In this document: positions 10,755 through 21,610 of the stretch, piece by piece
Position numbering within the stretch: the stretch's first letter is position 1
Layout of the letters: the number at the start of each line of letters is the position of its first letter
Source: Malus domestica
Taxonomy: Eukaryota > Streptophyta > Magnoliopsida > Rosales > Rosaceae
Assembly (NCBI RefSeq): GCF_042453785.1
Contig: NC_091671.1
Coordinates: forward strand, 34,797,001 to 34,861,000
DNA: 64,000 nucleotides
Direction: 5' to 3'
Notes under the pieces: generated by a model
Told to the model about the DNA's origin: nothing
The model's input: only the letters and a program-made list of their open reading frames with translations
The model's database searches: none
Position numbers and translations under genes: made by a program

Positions 10755-11189
10755 ACCAACGGTAGCTCATAACGTTTAACATAATATTCAGTGCCAAAGA
10801 TAAGTATCTTATGCGAAATGCAAGGTAAATCTACCTAGTCTACAAAACGCATCCTTTCAGAAGATAGGTTTTCCCTACATACCAATCTTAAAACCGTTAC
10901 ACACTTGAGACTACTAGAACAAAAGTTGTGAAACAAAACCTTTATCCTTTTGCATGCATATTTCATAGAATTGAAATTAATAAACTCATTGTCAACAAAT
11001 ACATGAATTTAATTAGTGTAATGTCAAGAAATAAAATGCATATATGCAAGTATATATGTTAGTATAACTTTTCTGTGCCATCATTACTCGCACAACAGAA
11101 TAAAATCACAATTGATTTCAAAGCAGTGCATGATCAATTTTGTCGAGAAAATTAAAAACCACAAGCCATATTATAATAGCATTAAACCA
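10755..11189. other. intergenic, nothing recognised
   Basis: AT-rich stretch between the orphan frame and the solo LTR. No repeat or open frame of note. Confidence 0.4.
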
Positions 11190-11194
11190 ATAAA

Positions 11195-11488
11195 TGTAAC
11201 ATCTCACATCGTCCAGGAGAGTGGATCATGTAAAGCTCATATGTATATTTCCATCTCTACCTAGCACGAAGCTTTTTGGAAGCTCACTGACTTCGGGTTC
11301 CATCGGAACTCCGAAGTTAAGCGAGTTCGTTCGAGAGCAATCCCATGATGGGTGACCCACTGGGAAGTTCTCGTCTGAATTCTCAGAAACAAAACCGTGA
11401 GGACGTGGTCGGGACCCAAAAAGGACAATATCATGCTACGTTAGAGTCGAGCTCGTGATATGATGGGGGCTCATGCCAGGATGTAACA
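11195..11488 (+). mobile_element. Cassandra-type solo LTR with embedded 5S-like sequence
   Basis: A 294-bp unit with TG...CA ends (TGTAACATC at the left, GGATGTAACA at the right) flanked by an exact 5-bp target duplication ATAAA (11190-11194 and 11489-11493). No internal domain or second LTR is present, so it is a solo LTR left by recombination. Its centre matches 5S rRNA. Cassandra elements are terminal-repeat retrotransposons in miniature, known to carry 5S promoter sequence in their LTRs. Confidence 0.88.
11279..11382 (+). other. 5S rRNA-like segment inside the LTR
   Basis: Contains GAACTCCGAAGTTAAGCG (box A region) and GATGGGTGACC followed by TGGGAAGT (box C region), the internal pol III promoter blocks of plant 5S rRNA. 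It is part of a Cassandra LTR, not a functional 5S gene: its termini differ from mature 5S and it stands alone rather than in an array. Confidence 0.8.
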
Positions 11489-11493
11489 ATAAA

Positions 11494-11749
11494 CTTGTAA
11501 AGAATATTTGGTTTAATTATAAGCAAACGAACAAAAGAATGATGAAAGGTTACGAGTTGGCATCTTTTGAATCAAATTAACTTGCAATACATTTGGAAAC
11601 AATTAACATATGTACTTTTTTTATGCAAAACTAGAAACCAAACCATTCTACCACGAAAAGGAAAATCCACGCATAAACATTCATGACAGAATATTGATCT
11701 TAAACAAACATAGCAACCATACCATAAACTTGTCTTTTAAGTTTGTTGG
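11494..11749. other. short intergenic stretch
   Basis: No feature recognised between the solo LTR and the second LTR-like repeat copy. Confidence 0.4.
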
Positions 11750-12310
11750 AAAAATTGGGGTCTAATTGCTATATTAAATCACATGAAAAATCAATAAATA
11801 ATTCATGCACTTATATATCAAAGTAATGCATGCACATGAGTAACCAATGTTAAATGAACATGATATAATGGATTAGAAAAACCTAGAAAATATGGTCCAG
11901 ACAAGTGTTGGACACTTTATCCTTAAGACAAGTTTACACCCACTACGGTGCTCATGGTTGATCTACACATGTCTTCCAAGATACAAAGACCGCGTCCGTG
12001 TAATAGTAGCACTCCAAATCACAAGACTCCATGAACCACGATTGTGTTGAAAAACTTTCTCATATGAACTTAACGAGACTCTAATATTTAATGCACTATA
12101 TGTATGTATGATGAAAAGTTATTAAATGATTATAGGGGCTTTCCTATTTATAGAATGTGAGATACCTCTTTAGACAGCATGTGACTATTCATAAAGGGTC
12201 AAAAGTTACAACTCTTCATTTGAGTAGACACATTTTTCTACTAAAAGGCTCCACTTCTAATTTCCATTCAATTAATAAATTTAATATAAAGGTCAATTGT
12301 TGAAGAGGGC
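11750..12310 (-). repeat. LTR-like repeat (copy 2, fuller)
   Basis: The first ~200 bp match the copy at 3167-3420. Further on, CTATTTATAG near 12149-12158 reads as a TATA box on the minus strand. A TG start at about 11752 and a CA near 12295 would give an LTR of about 540 bp, but no matching target duplication was found, so the borders are uncertain. Confidence 0.45.
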
Positions 12311-12539
12311 AGGGGCACCACCCAAAACTGTTTATGCGATTGAAAATGCTTTAATCCAAGCCCCACTCATATGATTCAAAAGTCGAATTGGGTTTGGACT
12401 TGACCAAATCAAGTTGAACATGGTCTACATAGTTTTGTGTAAGGAGTTTTTGTTCGGAACCAGCAGAAATGCTCAATTCACTCAGCAAAACATGGAAATA
12501 TCCATTTTATCCCTTAAAAGTATTTTGAAAACTAGAAAA

Positions 12540-12731
12540 CTGAAAATAAATGACCATCGGTCTACTTAGTGTCACCGTCTAATAGTATTTCTCTCAACTT
12601 ATAAATAGAATGTCTTAAGTTCGAGTTATGTGAATGAAAAATTCAATACCAAATTATGGTTGGTTAATTATGCGCCTTAACCTAATCTCTCACCCTTTAG
12701 CGTAAATATATTAATGTATAAAAAAAAAAAT
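12540..12731 (+). repeat. degenerate tRNA-type SINE copy
   Basis: Resembles the better copy at 27463. It has TCTAATAGTATTTCTC followed by a box B-like AGTTCGAGTT, then CTAATCTCTCACCC and a terminal A-run at about 12721-12730. A second, weaker copy lies at about 12915-13050 (AAGATGTCTTAGGTTGAAAT then an A-run). Confidence 0.45.
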
Positions 12732-13392
12732 TGAACAAACACCCGACATTGTTGAATCACAATAATCTGACCTCCATCTATGTCGTCATTATAGTCTTGC
12801 CATTAGCATCGATGAGGGAGTTTCCAAAATGAGTCGAGGTCAATGTCAACGATTGGGTACAAATAAAAACTTTGTTTTTTTGTATTTGTAGTTAAGTAGA
12901 TGATTTATTATCATTTAGTATTATGGTCCAATAATATTACTTTTTACTTATGAATAAGATGTCTTAGGTTGAAATCTAATAAATAACAAGTTCAATATCA
13001 ATTTATTTATATGCCACATAGTATAAATATATTATTGTAACTATATTAAAAAAATGTAGATAGTCTTACTATATGTTGTGTATTGTGGTTGTATTTTGGA
13101 TCAACCATAAACCCATTTTGGACATGATGTGGTTGTACAAACCAATTCCATTGTGGCTAGATGTGGATGCAACCTTGCAGTAGTTGAAGGATGTGATTAT
13201 GTTGATTTTTTTTCCTAGTACAAGCAATATACGGGAAAGAGAGACCAAAACTTGAACTAACGACCAACACTTCAATCGAAAAGGGGTTTTGCATGATATT
13301 CAGTACTATATAGGGAACAAACTGATACCATTTAAACCAAAGCATGCACTAACTATATAGATATACATGTATACTCAAATCCAAATTATTTA

Positions 13393-15426
13393 GGGAAATA
13401 CCTAAAAATAGGACACTTTCTTAATTTTGGGACATAAATAGGACAAACCGGTCATACACAAGCCATGTACACCATGCACAAAACCGAAATTAGTAAAATA
13501 CCCACATATAAATACTAAAATCATCAGCACATTGCATCACTTTTCTGATTTGGAAGAGAGGGAGAGAAAGCTCTATGAGCTTGGGGTTTCTAGGTTGAGC
13601 TCAGATTTCAAAGAGATGGAAGTCCAAGAGAGGTGAGAAGAGTGAGTTGGGTTTTGGATTGACCTCATACCTCTGATTTCAAACAAAAAGATGCGAGAGA
13701 GAGATGAGAGGAGTGAGCTAGGTTTTGTACCATATTTTCTGTTTTGGCCGAAAAGTTCCATTTTTTTCGGACGACTGAAGCTTTGGCAGGCATAATCTGG
13801 TAGGGTGTTTAGTTCCGAGTTTCTACATCAATGATTTATGGAATAAATGGGTTGTTGTAATATGAATTAATACTTAGAAGTTAAATTAGGGTTTGTGTTT
13901 CATGTTAGGGCCTATGGGTTGTGGAATAAAATTTACTTTTTGACGTGCTACAAAACTGGGATGGAACAATTTATGGTTCAAGTGTTCAATTACATAAATT
14001 TGTGAAAATTTTTTCCGTAATGTGCATGTGGTGTGCATGATTACAACTTAATATGAGAAGCGGGAATGTTCATAATGCACCTATGTTAGGCCTCGGAATT
14101 TAGCAAGTATGATCACAACCTAGTTGGCCTCAGCAAAAAACAAAATTAAGAAAAAACTTAGAGGATGTTAAGGGTCATACGTGTTCATGTTTTTCATGTG
14201 CACAGTTAAGCGGTAGTTGATATATGTAAAAGACTTTTCAAACTGCCACTATAACCTTATATACATAACAATTATGTTTTAATTGTATCCACTATACTAA
14301 TAGATTGTCGTTCAAGTTTCTTATTAATTTGAAAACCAACTTGTTGCTCAATCTCCAGTTCTGTGCATATCATGTGCATGTACTGTTCATATAATGTGCA
14401 GATGGTGTGAATATAGTGTTTATGGTAGTGACGTCATGATGTCATTTTTCTAATTGCGAAGAGAGAGCTGTGAGTTCTAGATTTTTTTGTTGACTCAGAT
14501 CTATGAGCATATCATGAGCATGTCACTGGAAATAGATGATTCTTCATGGGATTTCCAGAATCTAGGTTCATGTCAAAGATTTATAAACTACAAATCTCTA
14601 AGGTATTTCTAAAATCTAGACCCCCACATATCCCCCAACGCCGTTAATTGCACGATGCATGTCCACAACAAAATCGACTTCGTGGCACGTATTGATACAA
14701 ATAACAAATTTGGGATTTTCTTCCAACTTAGAAGGAGAAGGCGTTCATCGGCAGAGGGGAGAGAGAGAGAGAGAGATTGCAGCAAAAAAAATGGTGTCTT
14801 TAGTTTTTCATAATGGATTTTCTTCAACATATGAAAATTTTTTGGACTGCATATTGGTTTTGACCTAGATGGGTTTTGAATGGGATTTCGAATTTGGGGA
14901 AGAAGATGATGATTTGAGGAAGAAATCCCAAATCTGCAACTATAAGCACATAAATGTGTTCATTTCCCAAAATGGCCAATCAGCAAACACAAACAATCTC
15001 CAAATAAATCAAATCTTCCAACTGGGTTTTCAAATTTGGGGAAGAAGACGATGATTTGAGGAAGAAATCCCCAATCTACAATTGCAAGCATAGAAATGTG
15101 TTCATTTCCCAAAAGGGTCAATCAACAAACACAAACAATCTCTAAATAAATCAAATCTTCCAACTTGGCTTTCCATTATCTTTCACTAATCTAAGAACGT
15201 CCAATAACTACTAATTTTAGAGAGAGGGAGAGAGAGAGAGAGAGTAGAGAGAGAAAAAATTAAAAGATTGGAGGAAATAATCCATTTATATACCAGGGCA
15301 ATTTGGTCATTTTAAGGTGTAGAAAAAATTGTATTTTTGTCCGATTGTTGTGCATTTCGTGTGCATATTAAAAAATCATCTTTCTGTCCCAAAATTAATA
15401 AAAGGTCTTATTTTTTGATATTTCCC
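13393..15426. mobile_element. Mutator-like (MULE) non-autonomous element
   Basis: The 2,034-bp element starts GGGAAATACCTAAAAATAGG and ends with a matching inverted repeat (GTCCCAAAATTAATAAAAGG...ATTTCCC). The inverted repeats are about 40 bp with mismatches. Both flanks carry the same 9 bases, AATTATTTA (13384-13392 and 15427-15435), the duplication length typical of Mutator-like elements. No transposase is visible. The interior holds AG-rich gene-like stretches with short open frames that I could not assign, and a tandem duplication. Confidence 0.85.
14868..15170. repeat. 142-bp tandem duplication inside the MULE
   Basis: A unit containing AATTTGGGGAAGAAGA occurs at 14891 and again at 15033. 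The units also share GTGTTCATTTCCCAAAA and ACAAACAATCTC. Two copies, with a few substitutions. Confidence 0.75.
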
Positions 15427-15435
15427 AATTATTTA

Positions 15436-16986
15436 AGCATCTGTACAAATAAGTTGTGAATCACAGTGGATAGGTAAATCGACCTATATCAGAACAATTC
15501 ACTCAACCAAGTCAAGGCTGTCATCTCATCAGTTTCTGGGTTGCTTCCCTTCTAAATTTCGTTTTCTTATCATATAGTTGAAACACTGATCTCACTGATT
15601 CTTCCTGTTCATTGCTAGGATGAGAAACTGAAACTAAGAACACACTCTATTACTCGAAGGCATAGAGGAAGGTTAACGGAAAAGGGGACGGAGGAAAACT
15701 CTGCTATAAATTGTTCCCGCAAATTCATTTTAAGAAAACGTACATTTGCTAGATTACTCTTACGTAGAAAAGTAATTTGTTTAATGGATGGAATTGATTT
15801 CTTAGTAATGTGTGTAGTCATGCCTTCATGTTTACATTCTATAACTAAACCAAGCCAGCTTTTACGCTATCAAATGTTTGTACATGTCTGATATTCATAG
15901 TTTCAACTATATCAAGTACAGCATCTGGTTGGAGTTGGTGATATGTACATATTTTCACCGTTCCAATTACAGACCAATTGATAAAGCTTATATACAACTA
16001 TATAAGCTTAAGTGTACTGGTATTATATAAAGTGAGATATAGATTCAAATTCCCGCCTAGTGTCGGATAGGCGCTAGGCAGCTGACTACCGCTCCGATGA
16101 ATTCTTATGCATTTGAAAATTAAGAAATGACACCTAGACATGTTTAGGCATCCATCTAGACACCTGCCTAGGTTGTGACTCTCACTTAGAACATCGTTAA
16201 CTTTCTTTTTGCATTTTATCTTTTTCAAAAAAAATGTAAGAGACTTGTTAACTACGTGGATGAACAATCACTTATATCCTTATTCTCCATGTTTTCAGTA
16301 TGTTCTAATACTTTATAATCTATATGTTGAACAACAAAAATAACAATTTTTGCTCAACACTATATGTCATTTTATTTTGTAATTTATGTATCCCAATACA
16401 ATTAATTATTTTTTGAAGTATAAATAGGCATGTATGTGTTCATTTATTTTCCAAATATAAATATATTCAAAACGTTTCTTGTAACCACGTTATTTTAGAT
16501 CAACCAAATGACTTGTTTTTTTTTTTTTTTTTTGGTCTAAGCAACCAAATGAATATTTGAATTGATTGATTCAATTAGTAATACCAAGTTATTTGACCAG
16601 GATTAGAGTGGGTGTCGTGCCCTTTTGTGATGGCTTGTACTTGTAAATAGGAGTTGATCATTATGGTAGTCAGTGAGTTCGAGCTATGCTTTTGTTTTAT
16701 AATTTAGGTTAGGGAAATACAACAAACTTTATGGAAATTGATTTCACTAAATTTTGTGAATGCTATATTATATGTTGATCGTTTTGGTTGATCAGTCTGG
16801 TTGGATGCTTATTGGTTATCGATTATTGTGTTACCATTTGGAATATTGTTCGTTGGTGAAATAAGAAATGAAATCATTTGTGAATCATTCATGATGTGTC
16901 ATGCGGTTGGAGCTTTCGGTGTTGAGAAATGAATTAAGGAAATGAGGGTAATGGTAAGATCTTTTCTGTAGTTAGCCAAGGTCTTA
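15436..16986. other. intergenic with a short dispersed repeat
   Basis: Mostly AT-rich with no gene. Around 16055-16180 there is a GC-richer piece (TCGGATAGGCGCTAGGCAGC ... GACACCTGCCTAGG) with self-complementary CCTAGG-type motifs, probably a worn repeat. A poly-T run lies near 16515-16533. Confidence 0.4.
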
Positions 16987-16991
16987 GTATG

Positions 16992-17566
16992 TGTGGAGCC
17001 AAAAATAATCACAAGGCGACACGTGGATTTTTGGACAAAAGATGACAAAAATACCCTTGAGGTACAACGAGATTCCTACGCGCGAGCAGTGGGCAATCAT
17101 TCTTCAACCAAATCAAAAGTGCTCAAAATAGGTAACAAATTCAAAGTTATTTCATCCATCCTCATCCTATATATTCCACAAGGTAATTATTTCATAACCT
17201 TCAAAACATCCCATATAAATTACATAACCCCCAAAATATTTATTCCAAAAATGTGTTGACTAACCAATTAATGGATTAATTGCCTAATTAATCCATTAAA
17301 TCACACATTAAACCATAAGTTACACCCTATCCCTATAAATAGGCTCCCATTTTCACCAAAAGATCATTCCAACACACTTGCAAAATTCCCAATACTCTCC
17401 AAACACTTTTCTCTCTAAATTCTAACTTTGGCATCGGAGGTTCTTCGGTTAAAGTCCCCCCAATTCATCGTGGGCACGTGAGGCTCTTGGCCTTGACCCT
17501 AAGGTGTTAATTGTTTTGTAGGTGCAATTTTGTCCAAGATCAAGGAGGAAGAAATTTGCATCCACA
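16992..17566 (+). mobile_element. solo LTR of a Ty3-type or LARD-like retrotransposon
   Basis: Starts TGTGGAGCC and ends GCATCCACA, with inverted ends TGTGGA/TCCACA. It is flanked by the exact 5-bp duplication GTATG (16987-16991 and 17567-17571). Near 17333 CCTATAAATAGG is a TATA box, with TTTGGCATCGGAGG downstream, a layout I know from plant Ty3-type LTRs. Nothing internal remains, so it is a recombined solo LTR of 575 bp. The 88-codon open frame over its first part is incidental. Confidence 0.85.
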
Positions 17567-17571
17567 GTATG

Positions 17572-18121
17572 TACCACGTCTTGGGCGAGCCTACAATTAA
17601 TGAACAATTTTTTTTAGGATAATTCGAGACTTGCAACGACGAGTTTAGGCAAGATGACTAACAAAGGAAAATTTTGAGTGATTGAGTTACGGTGGTTAGT
17701 TTTATATAATAGTTACTAGGGATCAAGTTGTATAAGTACATAATGAGATGTACGAGTTCGAGGTGTTTAGTTATAGGGATTTACGGGTATAGTTAAGGTT
17801 CTTTGCATTGCATTCATGCATTGTTATTGATTATATTTGATATTTGATTGCGTGATGCCATGATACTTCATTTAGTATTGCCAGTTTATTATGGTAAGGT
17901 TATGTCCTTATTGAGTTGTTGATGCTCATCCCTCTATTATTATGCATATTTGTGAATTAAACAATTGAGAGGGTAGGTGGGATGAGATTGGATTAGTTGT
18001 GAGGATAGAAAATTTATTTGTTTTTACTTTTATTTTTAGCCTTGTAAAAAAAATTCTTGATTATTATTTTTTAAATAATTTTAATTTTCACCTTGTTTTA
18101 GTTTCTTTTTAGTTTTTATTT
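17572..18121. other. intergenic, nothing recognised
   Basis: AT-rich, with no open frame or clear repeat. Confidence 0.4.
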
Positions 18122-18277
18122 AAGGAAAACTAATGAAAAGGATTTGAAAACTTTGAGTTTTAATGATAAGGACAAAATAAAGGGTAAAGTGAATAGTATA
18201 AGGTTGACTTTATAGTGTAAAAATATGGTTTTTCATTAAAGTAAACAGTACCGTGGGTTTTTCGTTAAAACTCCTTA
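18122..18277. repeat. MITE of the TTTTAACGAAAAA family (copy a)
   Basis: Starts TAAGGAAAACTAATGAAAAGG and ends TTTTTCGTTAAAACTCCTTA, an inverted terminal pair. The interior phrases AAGGACAAAATAAAGGGTAAAGTG and TAGTGTAAAAATATGG recur in the other copies in this window. Confidence 0.75.
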
Positions 18278-18460
18278 TTATTTATTTATTATTTAAATTT
18301 TAGCTCACGCACTAGGTGTGAGGTTATTTTTTCTACCGACCTAAGGTCCAGAAACTAACAGAATAGTATCATTGTAAAGGCGGAGGCACAATGTTCTAAT
18401 CAACTTAGTTACGCAAAAGGATGCAATGTGTTGATTTTCTTGAGGCTTACTTTTAATTTA

Positions 18461-18613
18461 AGGAACTTTAACGAAAAGCTCCTGGTATTGTTCACTTTAA
18501 CGAAAAACCATATTTTTACACTAAAAAGTCAATCATGATATTATTCATTTTAACCTTTATTTTGTCATTATCGTTAAAACTCAAAGTTTTCAAGCTATTT
18601 TCATTAGTTTTTC
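18461..18613. repeat. MITE of the TTTTAACGAAAAA family (copy b, inverted)
   Basis: Same family as copy a, in the opposite orientation. A 12-bp phrase TTTTAATTTAAG lies on both sides (18451-18462 and 18614-18625) and covers the 9-bp target duplication expected for Mutator-type MITEs. Confidence 0.78.
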
Positions 18614-18625
18614 TTTTAATTTAAG

Positions 18626-18879
18626 ATTCCATGGTGACAATTAGAAGACAAAATAAAAATTGAGGAAAACTCTTCATGGGATGAACTACATGCAAATTTT
18701 CACTAATTAAGTCTCACTAACTGATTGGACCAAAAAAAACCATTAAAAAAAACAAAAGATATAAAGAGCTAAGAGCATGAAATAAAAGCACAGAAGTATA
18801 AGCAGCAAAGGAGCTCGAAGGCTTTGCCGACATACAACTCTTCCCCATCGTTCCTCTCTTTAATACAGCCCTCCCCGTT
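18626..18879. other. presumed 3' UTR of the minus-strand gene
   Basis: Sequence directly downstream of the stop codon of the bHLH-MYC-N gene. No repeat is visible. Confidence 0.4.
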
Positions 18880-21065
18880 TCACTCCAAGAATGTCTCCAT
18901 GACATCTGAGTACATACCAGCTTCTGCGTTTCGATACCCGACAGGTTGGTGCTGATGGTGATCAACCGAATTCGAAGACGACGAAGCCATCCTTGCAGGC
19001 AAAGTAAAGCTCCTCTTGTACTTGTTTTCCATGTGCTTCCTTATGCTACTATCCGGATGGCAGTCCAAGCTCAAAAACTCATTGTGGTCTGAATTTGCAT
19101 TCGGGTTGTTGTGGTGATGATTTTCGTCCCCGCCTTTGTTTGCCAAGCTCTCCGGATTGAACAAAAGCTTTGCATCATCAGACCGCCCCGTGAGTGCATT
19201 GAAGAAGGACAATCCATTAGGCCATTTGATGTCACCTTCATGCTCTCCTCCTCCTCCTCCTCCGCCTCTCATCATGTCTCCTCCCATTTGTGTTTCGGCC
19301 GAATGAGGCAGCAAAAACATGTGTGTCTCGTCTTTACCAGCTTGAGGATTGTACCCTAGTCTAGCAGCAGAGTTTTGGAAATTGGGTGAAGGAAGCTGCA
19401 TGGTTGCTGCAGATGGAAGAGGCCTTTGAGCCCAATTGAAGAGAGGTGGAGAAGGGCGGATTGGCATTGGGGACTGCTTTGAGGGCAGCACCGATGATCC
19501 AGAGTTGTTTCGGTTTGATGAAAAGAGTTGGGAGAGGTAGAAACCAGATTGGTAGCCTAGAGATTCAAATGTATGCCTCATTCTTAGCACAAAATGCAGG
19601 TCTTCAGGAATCTGGTAACACATTGTTCATACCCTTTTATTAATTTACAAATTAATAACATAAAAATCAAAATTATATCGAAGTGAAAAGAATATATAAT
19701 CTCACAATCTTGCAGGAGCCCAACTGCAGAAGCCCGTGACCAGCTTGAATTACAGCAATTGTCTGGTGAAAATTAAATTCACTGTTTAAAAACTAAGAAC
19801 AACAAACAACTAGGGAAAAATTTAACTGTAACTTCAAAAAATGATGAGACCAATAACAGTAAAACAGTAACTATTTTTCTGTTCTGACCTGAATGCCTGA
19901 CTCAAACTGATCAGTCCATTCAGGAGGAAGCTGCAATAAATAGCACCAAAAAAGGAAAGGTTACCATATCAATCATCAATAATTCCGACCCGCGACTCGG
20001 TTGAATACTCTTAACTGCGTGAGCTACAAGCGCTATTGATAAATAAGCAAGAAGAAACATGTGGGTTTGATTACATACAGCATCAAATGAACTTTGCCAG
20101 TAGTTGGAGATGTTTGGTTCACACTCTGTGGGTTCTTTGAAGACCCATTTGTGGCACTTATCAGATGCCACCTTCCCCATCAACCTGTTTAAATTAGTGC
20201 AATCAATGGGAGCACACATTCACACAACTTATTTCCCATAATATTTTAACAAACGAAAAAATAAATTTACTAAATTTCTACGGGGAAGGAGATTCGAAGT
20301 TGGGTCTAGCCCACTTGGATTAGACCCATGTCTGGAAACTCCATACAATTTCATGTCCTGCAAGATTGTTTAGAGAGAGAGAGAGAGAGGGAGGGAGGAG
20401 AGAGAGAACAACAACATAAAAAGACATACCAAGTACCCACCCTTCTCCGTAATTATACAGCTGAATGGACATTTTGCTGAAGGCCTTTCTGACAGGATCT
20501 TCTCCATCAATTTCTTCCAGACAATCTGATGAAACTCTCGCTCGACAAAACCCATCTTCCCACATCAACATCCTTCACCAAATTTCACAAAAAAGCAACA
20601 AAAAAATTACATAAATTTTTCACAACTTGAAAATTTTACTAATTCAAACAACACCAAAATCCCAAAATTACCAAAAACCCATTTGTAAAAACAGAGAGAA
20701 AACAGAGCAAAAATTGAATTAAAGAGCTAATTATACTTACAAGCTGCCATTGTCATCCCCAACCTTGCAACCATTACCACCTCTAACTCTCCTGCAACAA
20801 AATAATAACAAAAAATGAATTAAACCCAGAAAAGGAAACCATCTAAAAATCAAAGTATCCAAAGTTCAACACAGATCAAGGGTAGATAGAGAGAGAAAGT
20901 AGAGAGAGAGAGAGAGAGAGAGAGCGGTGCATACGGGCGGGGACGGATAGTCCAGAAGACAGAGTAAGTCCAGTCAGTGTTGAGACAGACGGTTCTGAGG
21001 GCCTCATGAAGGGCCATCATCCCAACAGCCTCTTTGCTCCTATCTGTTGCTCCTGAGCCCACCAT
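18880..21065 (-). CDS. bHLH-MYC N-terminal-domain protein lacking a bHLH
   Basis: Seven coding exons with GT-AG borders and consistent phase: 21065-20935, 20791-20741, 20572-20441, 20184-20079, 19930-19889, 19762-19706 and 19611-18880. They give 416 residues. The first ~175 residues match the N-terminal domain of LONESOME HIGHWAY and MYC-type regulators: ALHEALRTVCLNTDWTYSVF, MLMWEDGFC, LYNYGEGLMGKVASD, SNYWQSSFDA, PPEWTDQFESGIQTIAVIQ and HGLLQLGSCKI. The remaining half is low-complexity (Gly and His runs, Ser/Asn-rich) with no bHLH. Arabidopsis relatives (At1g60060, At3g15240 and At5g53900, as I recall) are often labelled 'WNK kinase-related', although no kinase domain is present. It is probably a nuclear or adaptor protein acting through the N-terminal dimerisation domain. 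The ATG sits just after a CT-repeat leader. Confidence 0.88.
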
Positions 21066-21610
21066 AATCTTCTCTCTTTATCTCTCTCTCTCTCTACCAC
21101 TTTTCCTTTTCTTCTCCCTTCTCTCTCTCTATATCTATCTACTTCTGCCTGAAAACACTGCCACTAGCTACCTCAGCCTACTTCTCTGCTAAACTCAACT
21201 CAAATTTTCTATCTTCTTTGGCACCTGCATACTGCTTAACCACCACAAGGCACAAAGGCACACCCTTTATCCATCTCTCTCTCTCTCTTTCTTTGATTTT
21301 CGATATTTCGTTCAGCAACTTTGTCTTTGTTTACTATTCCTGCTTTGTTTGTCCCAAGTAGTCAGGTTTGGGTTTTCTTGAAGGGTTGGGTTAAAAAAGC
21401 AGGGTGGGGGGGGAGTAAAAAGTGGGGGTTTTGGGAGTTGCAAGTATTTAGGCACTGGAAAAACACTGCGGGGATCAGCTTTTATCCTCTCTCCTCTCTT
21501 GCAAAGCCGAACACTGAGAGAGAGAGCGAGGGGGTACCGCGCGTGGGAAAAGTAAAAGAAGGGTTGTGTGAATGTGATTTTCATAGCGAATTACCATTCT
21601 ACCCTTTTCT
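21066..21610 (-). promoter_or_regulatory. promoter and CT-repeat leader of the bHLH-MYC-N gene
   Basis: Upstream of the ATG are CT runs at about 21070-21100, 21120-21137 and 21272-21292, typical of plant core promoters and 5' UTRs. No clear TATA box was identified. Open frames over this stretch on both strands are low-complexity and not credible. Confidence 0.45.

Noticed and set aside
11279..11382. Functional 5S rRNA gene
   Set aside because: It is enclosed in a TG...CA unit with a target duplication, so it belongs to a Cassandra LTR; mature 5S ends are not preserved.
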